Shown in pieces: positions 16,636 to 26,277 of a DNA stretch of 64,000 bases; position 1 is the first letter of the stretch; every line of letters starts with the position of its first letter. The notes beneath the pieces were generated by a model. That model made no database searches, had not been told where the DNA came from, and saw only the letters and a list, made by a program, of their open reading frames with translations. This DNA comes from Pseudonocardia terrae. GTDB lineage: Bacteria; Actinomycetota; Actinomycetes; Mycobacteriales; Pseudonocardiaceae. The stretch lies in assembly GCF_021343995.1 (NCBI RefSeq), contig NZ_JAJTTE010000002.1:124001-188000 (forward strand), given 5' to 3'. The position numbers and the translations under genes are program-made.

Positions 16636-17853
16636 ATGACTGCGGCGACCACTCTCGCGACGGGGAGTCCCCCCGATCTCGACGCGTTCCGCGAGCAGGC
16701 GCGTGCCTGGCTCCGCGAACACGCGCCGGCCACGTCGCCGGTCACCGACATCGAGGCCGCGCGCGCCTTCCAGGCCGCGCTGTACGACGCCGGGTTCGCC
16801 GGCATCACCTGGCCGCAGGACGTGGGTGGCCGTGGCCTCTCCACGGCCTACCAGCAGGCCTTCTCCGACGAGGAGGCCGAGTACGAGCTGCCCACCTACC
16901 CGTTCACGATCGGGATGGGCATGTGCGGGCCCACGGTCAACGACCTGGGCACCCCGGAGCAGCGCACCCGCTACCTGCCGCGGCTGCTGCGCGGCGAGGA
17001 CATCTGGTGCCAGCTGTTCTCCGAGCCGGGCGCGGGCTCCGACGTCGCGAGCCTGCAGACCCGCGCGGTCCTCGACGGCGACTCGTGGGTCGTCGACGGG
17101 CAGAAGGTGTGGACCACCAACGCCCAGTGGGCGGACTTCGGCGCGCTGCTCGCCCGCACCGACCCCGACCGGCCCAAGCACTCCGGGCTCACGATGTTCG
17201 TGCTGGACATGCACGCGCCCGGGGTCACCGTCCGGCCGCTCAAGGACATGTCCGGCCGGGCGCCGTTCAACGAGATCTACTTCGACTCCGTGCGGATCCC
17301 GGCCGACGCCGTGATCGGCGAGGTCAACAACGGATGGCACGCCGCCGTCACGATGCTGGGCCACGAGCGCGTCTCCATCGGGTCCCGGCGCCGCCCCAAG
17401 ACCAACCCGCTCGACTTCACCGCGGTCACCGCGCTGGCGCAGCGGCAGGGCGTGTCCGGCGAGCCGGCCACCCGGGAGCGGCTGGCCGAGCTCTACATGC
17501 GCGAGCGCGTGCTCGAGCTGTTCAACGTCCGGCTGCGCCAGGAGGCCGCGGCGGGCATCGCGCCCGGGGCGCGCGGCTCCGTCGCTAAGCTGGCCGGCTC
17601 GATGCTGGCGCGGCTCGCCGTCGACACGGTCGGCGAGATCGCCGGGCCGGAGATCGTGGCCTGGGACCCGGAGGACGCCGCCGGGGCCGCGGTGGCCCTG
17701 GGGATCACCTCCACGCCGTCGTCGAGCATCGCCGGCGGGACCAACGAGATCCAGCGCGGGATCATCGGCGACCGGGTCCTCGGCCTGCCGAAGGAGCCGT
17801 CCGTGGACCGGGGCGTCCCGTTCCGCGAGCTGAAGGTGGGGACGCAGAAGTGA
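16636..17853 (+). CDS. Acyl-CoA dehydrogenase (large subunit of a likely pair)
   Basis: A 405-residue FAD-dependent acyl-CoA dehydrogenase. It shows QLFSEPGAGSDVASLQTRA (FAD/substrate loop, about residue 130), QKVWTTNAQWADFG and the C-terminal GGTNEIQRGIIGDRVLGLP. It introduces the alpha-beta double bond in an acyl-CoA. The ATG at 16636 has GGGAGG about 9 nt upstream. The overlapping second dehydrogenase gene suggests the two form a heteromeric alpha2beta2 enzyme, as known for actinobacterial steroid side-chain dehydrogenases. The substrate is not readable from sequence. Confidence 0.88.
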   Translation: MTAATTLATGSPPDLDAFREQARAWLREHAPATSPVTDIEAARAFQAALYDAGFAGITWPQDVGGRGLSTAYQQAFSDEEAEYELPTYPFTIGMGMCGPTVNDLGTPEQRTRYLPRLLRGEDIWCQLFSEPGAGSDVASLQTRAVLDGDSWVVDGQKVWTTNAQWADFGALLARTDPDRPKHSGLTMFVLDMHAPGVTVRPLKDMSGRAPFNEIYFDSVRIPADAVIGEVNNGWHAAVTMLGHERVSIGSRRRPKTNPLDFTAVTALAQRQGVSGEPATRERLAELYMRERVLELFNVRLRQEAAAGIAPGARGSVAKLAGSMLARLAVDTVGEIAGPEIVAWDPEDAAGAAVALGITSTPSSSIAGGTNEIQRGIIGDRVLGLPKEPSVDRGVPFRELKVGTQK

Positions 17854-18950
17854 GACTCGTGCTCACCGAGGAGCAGCAGGCCCTGCGCGCGGCGGTGCGC
17901 GACCTGCTGACGGACCGGGCCGCGTCGGCGCAGGTGCGCGCGGCGATGGAGTCCGAGACGGGGGTCGACCGGGACCTGTGGACCCGGCTCGGCCGCGATC
18001 TCGACGTACTGGGGCTGGTCGTGCCCGAGGAGTACGGCGGCGCCGGCGCCGGGCACGTCGAGCGGGCCGTGGTGCAGGAGGAGCTCGGCCGGGCGCTCGC
18101 GCCCACGCCGTTCCTCGGCTCGGCCGTTCTGGCCACCGACGCGCTGCTCGCCCTCGACGACGAGGAGGCCCGCCGGGAGCTACTGCCGAAGCTGGTCTCC
18201 GGCGAGCTGATCGCGACCGTCGCGGTGGCCGAGCCCGGCACGCCGTGGGGGCCGGGCGCCACCACCGCGACGGCGTCCGGGGACGGCTGGACCCTCGACG
18301 GCATCAAGACGCCGGTCGTCGCGGGCGACCTGGCGGACGTGTTCCTCGTTGTCGCGACCACACCGGAGGGGCCCGTCTGGTTCCGGGTCGAGGCCGCGGA
18401 CGTCGAGCGGACCACGCTCACCACCCTCGACCCGACGCGACGACTCGCCCGGGTCGTGCTGCGCGGCGCGCCCGCGCGGAAGCTCGAGTCGGCCGATCCC
18501 GCGGGTGCGCTCGAGCGGGTCGCCGACCTCGCCACGATCGCGCTGGCGGCGGAGCAGCTCGGCGGCCTGCAGCGGGTGCTGGAGATGGCCACCGACTACG
18601 CCAAGGTGCGGGTGCAGTTCGGCCGGGCGATCGGCTCCTACCAGGCCGTGAAGCACGGGCTGGCCGACGTCCACTCGGACTGGGAGCTGGGTCTGTCCGC
18701 GCTGCGCTATGCGGCCTGGGCGGCCGACGAGGCCCCGGACGAGGTGCCGGTCGCGGCCGCGCTCGTCGCCACGTTCTTCGGGCCGGCGTACTTCAAGGCC
18801 GCCGAGGCGTGCGTGCAGTACCACGGCGGCATCGGCTACACCTGGGAGCACGACGCGCACCTCTACTACAAGCGGGCCAAGAGCACGGAACTGCTGTTCG
18901 GGGCCCCCGGGCGCGACCGGGCGCGGCTCGCCGACCGGCTGGGCGTCTGA
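17850..18950 (+). CDS. Acyl-CoA dehydrogenase (small partner subunit)
   Basis: A 366-residue acyl-CoA dehydrogenase-like protein. It carries LGLVVPEEYGGAGAG near the N-terminus, VQFGRAIGSYQAVKHGLAD and the C-terminal QYHGGIGYTWEHDAHLYYKR motif. It starts with a GTGA overlap on the previous dehydrogenase gene. The shorter length and adjacent location fit the second subunit of a heteromeric dehydrogenase. It may bind only part of the FAD site. Confidence 0.86.
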   Translation: MRLVLTEEQQALRAAVRDLLTDRAASAQVRAAMESETGVDRDLWTRLGRDLDVLGLVVPEEYGGAGAGHVERAVVQEELGRALAPTPFLGSAVLATDALLALDDEEARRELLPKLVSGELIATVAVAEPGTPWGPGATTATASGDGWTLDGIKTPVVAGDLADVFLVVATTPEGPVWFRVEAADVERTTLTTLDPTRRLARVVLRGAPARKLESADPAGALERVADLATIALAAEQLGGLQRVLEMATDYAKVRVQFGRAIGSYQAVKHGLADVHSDWELGLSALRYAAWAADEAPDEVPVAAALVATFFGPAYFKAAEACVQYHGGIGYTWEHDAHLYYKRAKSTELLFGAPGRDRARLADRLGV

Positions 18951-18963
18951 GGAAGGGCTGTAC

Positions 18964-19761
18964 ATGACCGAGAGCACGACCGAGAACCCGGTACTCGTCG
19001 AGACGGCGGACGGGATCCGCACGGTGACGATCAACCGGCCGCGGCGCAAGAACGCCGTGAACGCCGAGACCTGGGACGGGCTGCAGGCGGCCTTCGCCGA
19101 CGCGGCGAAGGACCCGTCGGTCCGGGTGCTGGTGCTGACCGGCGCCGGCGGCGACTTCTGCGCCGGGGCGGACCTGTCCGGCGGCCCGGCCGGGGGGCAC
19201 CCGCTGAGCCGGATGCACCGCATCAACGAGATCGCGATGGCGCTGCACAGCCTGCCGATGCCGACCGTGGCGAAGGTCAGCGGCGTGGCGGTCGGGGCGG
19301 GCTGGAACCTGGCGCTGGGCTGCGACCTGGTGGTGGCCGAGCGCGACGCCCGGTTCTCCCAGATCTTCGCCAAGCGCGGGCTGTCGCTCGACTTCGGCGG
19401 GTCCTGGCTGCTGCCCAAGATCGTGGGGCTGCAGCAGGCCAAGCGGCTCGCGCTGCTCGCCGAGATCATCGGCGCCGAGGAGGCGGAGCGGCTCGGCCTG
19501 GTGACCTACGTCGTGGAGCCCGGCTCGATCGACGCGTTCGTGGCCGACCTGGCCAAGACGCTCGCCGCCGGTGCCCCGATGGCGCTCGCCCAGTCCAAGC
19601 GGATGCTCAACGAGAACACCGACAAGACGCTGCGCGAGGCGCTGGAGAGCGAGGCCCGCGCCCAGACGATCAACTTCGCGGGCACGGACGCGCCGGCGGC
19701 CTTCGAGGCCTTCATGGCCAAGCGGGAGCCGGTGTTCACGGGCGAGTGGGCAGTCAAGTGA
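18964..19761 (+). CDS. Enoyl-CoA hydratase/isomerase (crotonase family)
   Basis: A 265-residue crotonase. The oxyanion-hole segments are DFCAGADLSG (about residues 62-71) and VSGVAVGAGWNLALGCDL (about 103). At the position of a catalytic acid it has GLSLDFGGSW with Asp, as in PaaG-like isomerases, instead of the Glu of classical hydratases. It could therefore hydrate or isomerise an unsaturated acyl-CoA made by the upstream dehydrogenases. GAGGAAGG precedes the ATG. Confidence 0.85.
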   Translation: MTESTTENPVLVETADGIRTVTINRPRRKNAVNAETWDGLQAAFADAAKDPSVRVLVLTGAGGDFCAGADLSGGPAGGHPLSRMHRINEIAMALHSLPMPTVAKVSGVAVGAGWNLALGCDLVVAERDARFSQIFAKRGLSLDFGGSWLLPKIVGLQQAKRLALLAEIIGAEEAERLGLVTYVVEPGSIDAFVADLAKTLAAGAPMALAQSKRMLNENTDKTLREALESEARAQTINFAGTDAPAAFEAFMAKREPVFTGEWAVK

Positions 19762-20675
19762 CGAGCACACAGGAGCCGATCACCGAGCAGGCCTACACCG
19801 AGATCGCCTACGAGGTCTCCGACGGGGTCGCCACGATCACGCTCGACCGGCCGGACCGGCTCAATGCCTTCACCACCACGATGATGCGCGAGCTGGTCCG
19901 GGCCTACGCCGCGGCCGACGCCGACGACGCGGTGCGCGCCGTCGTCGTCACAGGGCGGGGGCGGGGCTTCTGCGCCGGCGCCGACCTGCAGCGGGGCGGG
20001 GCGACGTTCAACGCCGACGACCCGGCCCGGGCCGCGGAGCGCCGCGACATCGGCACCATCGGCGGGGCCCCGCGGGACGGCGGTGGCGTCACGTCGCTGA
20101 CCACGGCCGCGTGCCGCAAGCCGGTCATCGCCGCGATCAACGGGCCGGCCGTGGGCATCGGCGCCACGATGACCCTGCCGATGGACATCCGGCTGGCCTC
20201 GGAGACGGCGAAGTTCGGCTTCGTGTTCGCCCGCCGTGGCCTGGTGCCCGAGGCGGCGTCGAGCTGGTTCCTGCCGCGGATCGTCGGCATCTCGCAGGCC
20301 ATGGAGTGGGTCGCGACCGGCCGGGTGTTCGGCGCCGAGGAGGCCCTCGCCGGCCGCCTGGTGTCGAAGGTCCTCCCGCCCGACGAGCTGCTGCCCCACG
20401 CCTACGGGATCGCGCGGGAGATCGTGGAGAACACGTCCGCGGTGTCGGTCGCGGTGAGCAAGCAGATGCTGTGGGCGATGCTCGGCGCGGACACGCCGTG
20501 GGAGGCGCACCGCGTCGACTCGCAGGCGATCTACCGGCTCGGGCAGAGCGCCGACGTGGTCGAGGGCGTCCAGTCGTTCCTGGAGAAGCGGGCGCCCGCC
20601 TTCCCGAACACCGTGAGCGCCGACTACCCGGACATCCTGGAGCGCTGGCCGAGCCGGCCGGCCGGGATGGACTGA
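19758..20675 (+). CDS. Enoyl-CoA hydratase (crotonase family)
   Basis: A 305-residue crotonase with GFCAGADLQRG (about residues 69-79) and GPAVGIGATMTLPMDIRLAS forming the oxyanion hole, and GLVPEAASSW carrying the catalytic-position Glu. It is longer than typical hydratases, with an extra loop after the first motif and a C-terminal extension ending RPAGMD. I chose the GTG at 19758 because it overlaps the previous stop as GTGA. It closes the acyl-CoA degradation operon. Confidence 0.84.
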   Translation: MTSTQEPITEQAYTEIAYEVSDGVATITLDRPDRLNAFTTTMMRELVRAYAAADADDAVRAVVVTGRGRGFCAGADLQRGGATFNADDPARAAERRDIGTIGGAPRDGGGVTSLTTAACRKPVIAAINGPAVGIGATMTLPMDIRLASETAKFGFVFARRGLVPEAASSWFLPRIVGISQAMEWVATGRVFGAEEALAGRLVSKVLPPDELLPHAYGIAREIVENTSAVSVAVSKQMLWAMLGADTPWEAHRVDSQAIYRLGQSADVVEGVQSFLEKRAPAFPNTVSADYPDILERWPSRPAGMD

Positions 20676-20694
20676 GCTCCGGCGCCGGGGCGGC

Positions 20695-21174
20695 TCAGCC
20701 GTCCCGGCGCTCCTCGGGGAGCGCCCGGCGCTGCTCGCGCTCCAGCTCGCGCGCCTCCTGCCGGTCCTTGGAGAACCCGAGGGCCCCGACGAGCGGGATC
20801 AGCAGGAAGGCGAGCCACGCCATCGACACACCCGCGGCGTTGAGCACGAAGAACAGGACCAGCGCCACGATCGGGCTGGCGGCGGCGATCCGCGTGCCCC
20901 AGCTGCCGCCGAAACCGCGCTGCTGTACCGCCGCCTGCGGCCGGACGGCCGGAGCGCTGCCTCCGCTGCCGGGCAGCCGCGGGTGCGGCTCCGGCAGGTC
21001 CGTGAACAGGGCGGTCAGCTCGGCGGCGGTCACGGCGTTGGCCGCCACCGCAGAGCGGTCCGCGTACTCCTCGACGCCGAGGCGGCCGGCCTCCAGATGC
21101 GTGTTGAGCGCCGCCGCGGCGGCCTCCCGCTCGGCCGTCCCGATCCGCAGCGCGCCGTCGCCCCCCGTGGTCAT
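20695..21174 (-). CDS. DUF1707 SHOCT-like membrane protein
   Basis: A 159-residue protein. Residues 5-60 form a DUF1707 domain (ALRIGTAEREAAAAALNTHLEAGRLGVEEYADRSAVA), followed by a Pro/Gly linker, two hydrophobic segments (about residues 98-140) and a charged, Arg/Glu-rich tail that may form a coiled coil. Such proteins are common in actinobacteria; their function is not established. It is convergent with the crotonase gene and divergent from the DGPF gene. Confidence 0.75.
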   Translation of the reverse strand: MTTGGDGALRIGTAEREAAAAALNTHLEAGRLGVEEYADRSAVAANAVTAAELTALFTDLPEPHPRLPGSGGSAPAVRPQAAVQQRGFGGSWGTRIAAASPIVALVLFFVLNAAGVSMAWLAFLLIPLVGALGFSKDRQEARELEREQRRALPEERRDG

Positions 21175-21355
21175 GACAGCATTATGGATCCACACCGCGC
21201 CGGGGACGGCCGACGCCGCGCGTCGTGGATCCGTACTGCGGCCCGACGACGTCGTCGGGAGAAGTTCGGGGCGCGATGTCGAGAATCCGGGACCGGCTCC
21301 GTCCCCGGGGTGCGCGCGGCCACGATGGGTCGCACCAGCACCGAGGAGAACCGCC

Positions 21356-21763
21356 ATGGCCAAGTACCTGCTGCTCAAGCACTACCGCGGCGCCCCGGCC
21401 GCGATCAACGACGTGCCGATGGACCGGTGGACCCCCGAGGAGGTCTCGGCCCACGTGCAGTACATGAACGACTTCGCGGCCAGGCTCGAGGGGACGGGCG
21501 AGTTCGTCGACAGTCAGGCGCTCGCTCCGGAGGGGACGTTCGTCCGGTTCGACGGCGAGGGCCGCCCGCCGGTCACCGACGGCCCGTTCGCCGAGACCAA
21601 GGACCTCATCGCCGGCTGGATGGTGATCGACGTCGACAGCCACGAGCGCGCCGTCGAGCTGGCCGGTGAGCTGTCTGCCGCGCCCGGGGCGGGCGGGAGG
21701 CCGATCCACGAGTGGCTCGAGCTGCGTCCGTTCCTGGCCGCACACCCGACCGTCACGGAGTGA
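21356..21763 (+). CDS. YCII-related DGPF-domain protein
   Basis: A 135-residue protein of the DGPF/YCII family. It begins AKYLLLKHYRG and carries the eponymous DGPF in TDGPFAETKDLIAGW (about residues 74-88). The family is found next to ECF42 sigma factors, exactly as here: its TGA overlaps the GTG of the sigma gene. It may sense or metabolise a small molecule, but this is unproven. The ATG at 21356 follows GAGGAGA. Confidence 0.82.
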   Translation: MAKYLLLKHYRGAPAAINDVPMDRWTPEEVSAHVQYMNDFAARLEGTGEFVDSQALAPEGTFVRFDGEGRPPVTDGPFAETKDLIAGWMVIDVDSHERAVELAGELSAAPGAGGRPIHEWLELRPFLAAHPTVTE

Positions 21764-22917
21764 CCTCCCCGGTGGACGAGGCCCAGCTCCGGAGCCTCAC
21801 GCCCGGCGTGCTCGGGATCCTCGTCCGCCGCGGAGCCGACTTCGCGGCGGCCGAGGACGCCGTGCAGGACGCGCTGGTCGAGGCGTTCGGCGCCTGGCCG
21901 GCCGACCCGCCGCGGGACCCGAAGGGCTGGCTGGTCACCGTCGCCTGGCGCAAGTTCCTCGACGCGACCAGGGCGGACGCCGCCCGCCGCCGGCGGGAGG
22001 ACCTCGTCGAGGGGGAGCCGGAGCCCGGGCCCGCCCCCGCGGCTGACGACACGCTCCAGCTCTACTTCCTGTGCGCCCACCCGTCCCTGACGCCCTCGTC
22101 GGCGGTCGCGCTCACGCTGCGCGCCGTCGGCGGGCTGACCACCCGTCAGATCGCGCAGGCCTACCTGGTGCCCGAGGCGACCATGGCGCAGCGCATCAGC
22201 CGGGCCAAGCGCACCGTCTCCGGCGTGCGCCTCGACCGGCCCGGCGATGTCGCCACGGTGCTGCGGGTGCTCTACCTGGTGTTCAACGAGGGCTACTCCG
22301 GCGACGTCGACCTGGCCGGCGAGGCCATCCGGCTCACCCGGCAGCTCGCGGCGGCGATCGACCACCCGGAGGTGGCGGGGCTGCTCGCCCTCATGCTGCT
22401 CCATCACGCGCGGCGCGCCGCCCGGACCAGCCCGGACGGCAGCCTGGTGCCGCTCGCCGAGCAGGACCGCGGCCGGTGGGACACTCGGTCGATCGCCGAG
22501 GGCGTCGAGATCCTCCAGGCGGCGCTGGCCCGGGACCGGCTGGGGGAGTTCCAGGCCCAGGCCGCCATCGCGGCGCTGCACGCCGATGCGCCGACCGCCG
22601 GGGAGACCGACTGGCCGCAGATCGTCGAGTGGTACGACGAGCTCGCGCGCCTGACCGACAGCCCGGTCGTTCGGCTCAACCGGGCGGTGGCCGTCGGCGA
22701 GGCGGACGGACCACGCGCCGGCCTGGCCGCCCTCGCGGCGCTGGACGACTCCCTGCCCCGCTACACCGCGGTGGCGGCATACCTGCACGAACGCGACGGT
22801 GACCTGGCGCGCGCGGCTCGGCTGTACGCCGAGGCGGCGCGGTGTGCACCCAATCTCGCCGAACGCGACCACCTGACCCGGCAGGCCGCCCGGCTCAACG
22901 CCCGCCGGGGTCGCTGA
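21760..22917 (+). CDS. ECF42-type RNA polymerase sigma factor with C-terminal extension
   Basis: A 385-residue sigma factor. Region 2 is at about residues 10-75 (AAEDAVQDALVEAFGAWP ... WLVTVAWRKFLD), region 4 at about 105-160 (LTTRQIAQAYLVPEATMAQRISRAKRT). A long alpha-helical C-terminal domain of about 200 residues includes VLRVLYLVFNEGYSG and late TPR-like RLNRAVAVGEADG and LHERDGDLARAARLYAEAA segments. This architecture plus a coupled DGPF gene defines the ECF42 group, in which the C-terminal extension, not an anti-sigma factor, regulates activity. Confidence 0.85.
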   Translation: MTSPVDEAQLRSLTPGVLGILVRRGADFAAAEDAVQDALVEAFGAWPADPPRDPKGWLVTVAWRKFLDATRADAARRRREDLVEGEPEPGPAPAADDTLQLYFLCAHPSLTPSSAVALTLRAVGGLTTRQIAQAYLVPEATMAQRISRAKRTVSGVRLDRPGDVATVLRVLYLVFNEGYSGDVDLAGEAIRLTRQLAAAIDHPEVAGLLALMLLHHARRAARTSPDGSLVPLAEQDRGRWDTRSIAEGVEILQAALARDRLGEFQAQAAIAALHADAPTAGETDWPQIVEWYDELARLTDSPVVRLNRAVAVGEADGPRAGLAALAALDDSLPRYTAVAAYLHERDGDLARAARLYAEAARCAPNLAERDHLTRQAARLNARRGR

Positions 22918-22938
22918 GCGGTCGCGCCGTCCGCACGG

Positions 22939-24366
22939 TCAGAAGAGTTGGTACGCGGTGCGGGAGAGGCCGAAGCCGTGCCCGCTCGCCCCGACCCGGC
23001 ACTCGACGCCGGTCTGCCGGCTGGTGCAGGTGACGTCGCCGACCCGCAGCGCGCGGCCGTAGTCGAGCACCGGGCCGGTGCCGAAGACCGTGTCGGAGTG
23101 GCACGCGAAGTCGGCGCGGTCGGTGCCCGTGATCTGCAGCGAGTCGCCCCACACGCCCGCACATTCCGCCGGCCGGTCCGGGACCGTCGTCGGGTCCCAC
23201 TCGGCCTGCGCGATGTCGCAGCGCACCGAGTTGGGCTGCAGGGAGCAGGCGATGTTGCCGCTGGGGCTGCTGAAGCCGGTCGGCTCGGCCGACACCCGGA
23301 CGTCGGACGGCGGCGTGGTGGCGGGGACCGCACTCGTCGCCGCCGCCGTGGGCACCGTCGTGGGTGGGGCCGCCGTGGGCCCTGGATCGCCGTCGCCGCG
23401 CAGGGCGAGGACCCCGGCCACCGCGGCCGCGGCGAGCACCGTCACGGCAGCCCCGACCGCCACCGGCACCTTCCACCGCGGCGCCCGCGCGACCGGACGT
23501 GGAGGCGTCGGCTCCAGAGCGGCCGGCAGCCAGCCGTCCACCGGGCGGTCCTGCGGCCCGAACGACAGGGTCGCGCGGACCCGCTCGGTCGTCGGCCGGC
23601 GGGCGGGGTCGCGGTCCAGGCACGCCCGCACCACCCCGAGCAGGGGCTCCGGGATGCCGGCGAGATCGGGCTCGCCGTGGACGGTGCGGTAGAGCAGGGC
23701 GTTGACGTCGCCGGTCCCGAACGGGGCCCGGCCGGTCGCGGCGTAGGCGAGCACCCCGCCGAGGGCGAAGACGTCGCCGGCCGGCTCGCAGCGGGCGTGC
23801 GTGATCTGCTCGGGCGCGATGAACCCCGGCGAGCCCACGACGGCGCCGGTGCGGGTCAGCACGGTCGCGTCGGCGGCCCGGGCGATCCCGAAGTCGATCA
23901 CCTTCGGCCCGTCGGCGCCGAGCAGGACGTTGCCCGGCTTGAGGTCGCGGTGCACGACCCCCGCGGCGTGGATCGCGGCGAGCGCCTCGGCCAGCCCGAT
24001 CCCCAGCAGCCGGACCTGCTCGGCGGGCATCGGCCCGTGGATCCCGACCGCCTCGCGCAGCGACGGCGCCGGCACGTACTCGGTGGCCATCCACGGTGGA
24101 TCGCCGTCGGCGTCGGCTCCGAGCAGCGACGCGGTGTAGGGGCTCCGGACGCGGGTCGCCGCCGCGATCTCGTGCCCGAACCGGGCGCGGAACTCCGGGT
24201 CGCCCGCCAGCTCCGCCCGGACGACCTTCACCGCTGCCTGCACCCCGCCGCGCCGGCCGAGGTAGACCCGGCCCATCCCGCCCTCACCGAGCAGCCGCGT
24301 GATCGTGAAGCCGCCGATGCTGCGCGGATCGACGCGGGAGCCGGGCACGGGCCCAGTCAACCGCAT
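22939..24366 (-). CDS. Membrane Ser/Thr protein kinase with extracellular domain
   Basis: A 475-residue Hanks-type kinase. It has the P-loop GEGGMGRVY (27-35), catalytic Lys47, HRDLKPGN (about 139-146), DFG (about 159) and the activation segment ending SPGFIAPEQ. A proline-rich juxtamembrane stretch leads to one transmembrane helix (about 298-320), then a Thr/Pro linker and an extracellular domain with six cysteines starting GFSSPSGNIACSL and ending in SGHGFGLSRTAYQLF. That domain may bind a cell-wall or other external ligand. The start lies 4 nt after the lipoprotein gene at 24371, so the two are probably cotranscribed. Confidence 0.9.
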   Translation of the reverse strand: MRLTGPVPGSRVDPRSIGGFTITRLLGEGGMGRVYLGRRGGVQAAVKVVRAELAGDPEFRARFGHEIAAATRVRSPYTASLLGADADGDPPWMATEYVPAPSLREAVGIHGPMPAEQVRLLGIGLAEALAAIHAAGVVHRDLKPGNVLLGADGPKVIDFGIARAADATVLTRTGAVVGSPGFIAPEQITHARCEPAGDVFALGGVLAYAATGRAPFGTGDVNALLYRTVHGEPDLAGIPEPLLGVVRACLDRDPARRPTTERVRATLSFGPQDRPVDGWLPAALEPTPPRPVARAPRWKVPVAVGAAVTVLAAAAVAGVLALRGDGDPGPTAAPPTTVPTAAATSAVPATTPPSDVRVSAEPTGFSSPSGNIACSLQPNSVRCDIAQAEWDPTTVPDRPAECAGVWGDSLQITGTDRADFACHSDTVFGTGPVLDYGRALRVGDVTCTSRQTGVECRVGASGHGFGLSRTAYQLF

Positions 24367-24370
24367 CCGC

Positions 24371-25213
24371 TCAGGCGGCGGCCCCGGGGGAGGCGATCGC
24401 CACGGGGGTGCCCCAGTCGCGGTAGTCCGAGGTCAGGACCAGTGTCCCGATGCCGGGCATGGTCTGGCGGGTCTCGCTGCGCAGGGGCCGGTTCGCGGCG
24501 TCCACCCACAGCGTGGAGGAGATCCGGGTGACGCCGGCCCCCGCCTGGGCGCGCAGCGCGTCCCGCACCGCCGGGTCCTGCTCCAGCTCCGCGGCCCGCA
24601 CCAGGTCGACGACCACCAGGTACCGCACCGCCGGGACACCCTCCACGGTGTCGTCCGCGGCGTCGGCGACCAGCGCGGCGTCCCGGTAGCGGGCCAGGTT
24701 GGCGGTGGGATCGGCGCTCGCGACGACGTTGGCCGCGGTGGTCGCCACGGTCTTCTCCGGCGTGCCGGTGGCGGCCTCGTCGATCCGCGTCCAGCCGGAT
24801 CCGCCCTGGCGCCACACCTGCCCGGTGGGCAGCACCAGGAACGCCGTGCTCTGCGGCGCGCGCCCGGGCGGGCTGAGGGTCTGCGTGAACTGCACCGAGA
24901 GGCCGCCGCCCTGCTCCACGCGCAGCGCCCCGTCGCCGCCGAGGGCCGTCGGGGCGGCGCCCTCCCCGGCGTCGATGCGGCCGGAGAGCCGCAGGTGGGC
25001 CGTGCGGTCCGCGCGCTGGCGCTGGGTGACGACGGTGAGCAGGTCCGCGGCGGCGTAGTACTTGGGCAGGCCGTGCGGGTCGGCGGAGTCCTCGGAGTTG
25101 CCCCGGGCGCACGAGACGACCCCCGCCCCGATCACGAGGACGGCGATCGCCGCGAGCACCAGGGCGAGCGGCCTGCGGGACGGCCCCGCTGCCGACGCAC
25201 TGCGGTGCGGCAC
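24371..25213 (-). CDS. LppX/LprG-like lipoprotein
   Basis: A 280-residue secreted lipoprotein. An Arg-containing N-terminus and hydrophobic run end in the lipobox GVVSC (about residues 32-36). The mature part alternates beta-type segments (HLRLSGRID, LSVQFTQTL, STLWVDAANRPLRSE) as in the LppX/LprG/LprA fold that binds lipids or glycolipids in mycobacteria. Family membership is an inference from pattern; no residue proves the ligand. It lies directly upstream of the kinase gene in the same direction. Confidence 0.65.
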   Translation of the reverse strand: MPHRSASAAGPSRRPLALVLAAIAVLVIGAGVVSCARGNSEDSADPHGLPKYYAAADLLTVVTQRQRADRTAHLRLSGRIDAGEGAAPTALGGDGALRVEQGGGLSVQFTQTLSPPGRAPQSTAFLVLPTGQVWRQGGSGWTRIDEAATGTPEKTVATTAANVVASADPTANLARYRDAALVADAADDTVEGVPAVRYLVVVDLVRAAELEQDPAVRDALRAQAGAGVTRISSTLWVDAANRPLRSETRQTMPGIGTLVLTSDYRDWGTPVAIASPGAAA

Positions 25214-25251
25214 CTTCCGCCTCCTCGATCAGCCGGGAAAGGCCTCGGAGA

Positions 25252-26277
25252 CTATCGGTCCACTGTGAGTGCACCGGGCGGCGCGGCCCGCAGTGCGACG
25301 AGCACACGGCGCAGAGCGGCGAGCCGTCCCGGACGCAGCGCCCCCTCGGCGACCAGCGCGTCGAGCGCGCACTCCGGATCGGCGGGCGGCCCGAGGTGTC
25401 CGCAGCCGCGCGGGCAGTCCTCGACGGCGGCGGCGAGGTCGTCGAAGGCGGCGATGACGTCGTCGGGGGTCACGTGGGCGAGCCCGAAGGACCGCACACC
25501 GGGGGTGTCGACCACCCAGCCGCGCCCGGCGGGCAGCGGGAGGGCCAGCGCCGCGGTGGTGGTGTGCCGGCCCTTGCCGACGCCCGAGACCCGGCCGGTC
25601 CGCTGCCCGGCGTCCGGGAGCAGGGCGTTGACCAGGGTGGACTTGCCGACGCCGGAGTGCCCGACCAGGGCCGAGACGCGCCCGTCGAGCAGCGCGGCGA
25701 ACTCGTCCGGCGTCGTGTCGCGGCGTGTCACGACGACCGGGAACTCCAGCTCGGCGTAGTGCGCCGCGAAGGGGGCCGGGTCGGCGAGGTCGGCCTTGGT
25801 CAGGCAGAGCACCGGCTCCAGCCCGCCCGCGTACGCGGCCACCAGGCAGCGGTCCACGAACCCGGTGCGCGGCTCCGGCTCGGCCAGCGACGTCACGATC
25901 ACGAGGCGATCGGCGTTCGCCACGACCAGGCGCTCGAAGGGGTCGGTGTCGTCGGCGGTGCGGCGCAGCACGGTCCGCCGCTCCTCCACCCGGACGATCC
26001 GGGCGAGGGTGTCCGGCGCGCCGGAGAGGTCGCCGACCAGCCCGACCCGGTCGCCGACGACGATCGGGGTGCGCCCCAGCTCGCGGGCGCGCATGGCCGT
26101 GACCGGCGGGCGCTCGGCGTCGCCGCCCGGGGCGCAGGTCCAGCGGCCCCGGTCGACCGCGACGACCATCGCCTCCTCGGCGTCGGCGTGGTCCGGGCGG
26201 CGCTTGGTGCGCGGGCGGGAGCCGCGGCCCGGGCGGATCCGGACGTCGGACTCGTCGTACTGGCGCGGGCGACTCAC
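25252..26277 (-). CDS. rsgA: Ribosome small-subunit-dependent GTPase RsgA
   Basis: A 341-residue circularly permuted GTPase. The order is G4-like LTKADLAD (about residue 160), then the P-loop [12 protein letters not shown] (about 205) and DTPGVRSFG (about 253), then a C-terminal zinc site [11 protein letters not shown] preceded by CPRGCGHLG. An N-terminal OB-fold carries [11 protein letters not shown]. RsgA checks late 30S subunit maturation. The GTG at 26277 overlaps the aroA stop as GTGA, the same order as Rv3227-Rv3228 of M. tuberculosis. Confidence 0.92.
   Translation of the reverse strand: MSRPRQYDESDVRIRPGRGSRPRTKRRPDHADAEEAMVVAVDRGRWTCAPGGDAERPPVTAMRARELGRTPIVVGDRVGLVGDLSGAPDTLARIVRVEERRTVLRRTADDTDPFERLVVANADRLVIVTSLAEPEPRTGFVDRCLVAAYAGGLEPVLCLTKADLADPAPFAAHYAELEFPVVVTRRDTTPDEFAALLDGRVSALVGHSGVGKSTLVNALLPDAGQRTGRVSGVGKGRHTTTAALALPLPAGRGWVVDTPGVRSFGLAHVTPDDVIAAFDDLAAAVEDCPRGCGHLGPPADPECALDALVAEGALRPGRLAALRRVLVALRAAPPGALTVDR

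Noticed and set aside
19746..19760. GTG 19746 as the start of the second crotonase
   Set aside because: GTG 19758 forms the GTGA overlap used throughout this operon; the extra residues are not part of the fold.
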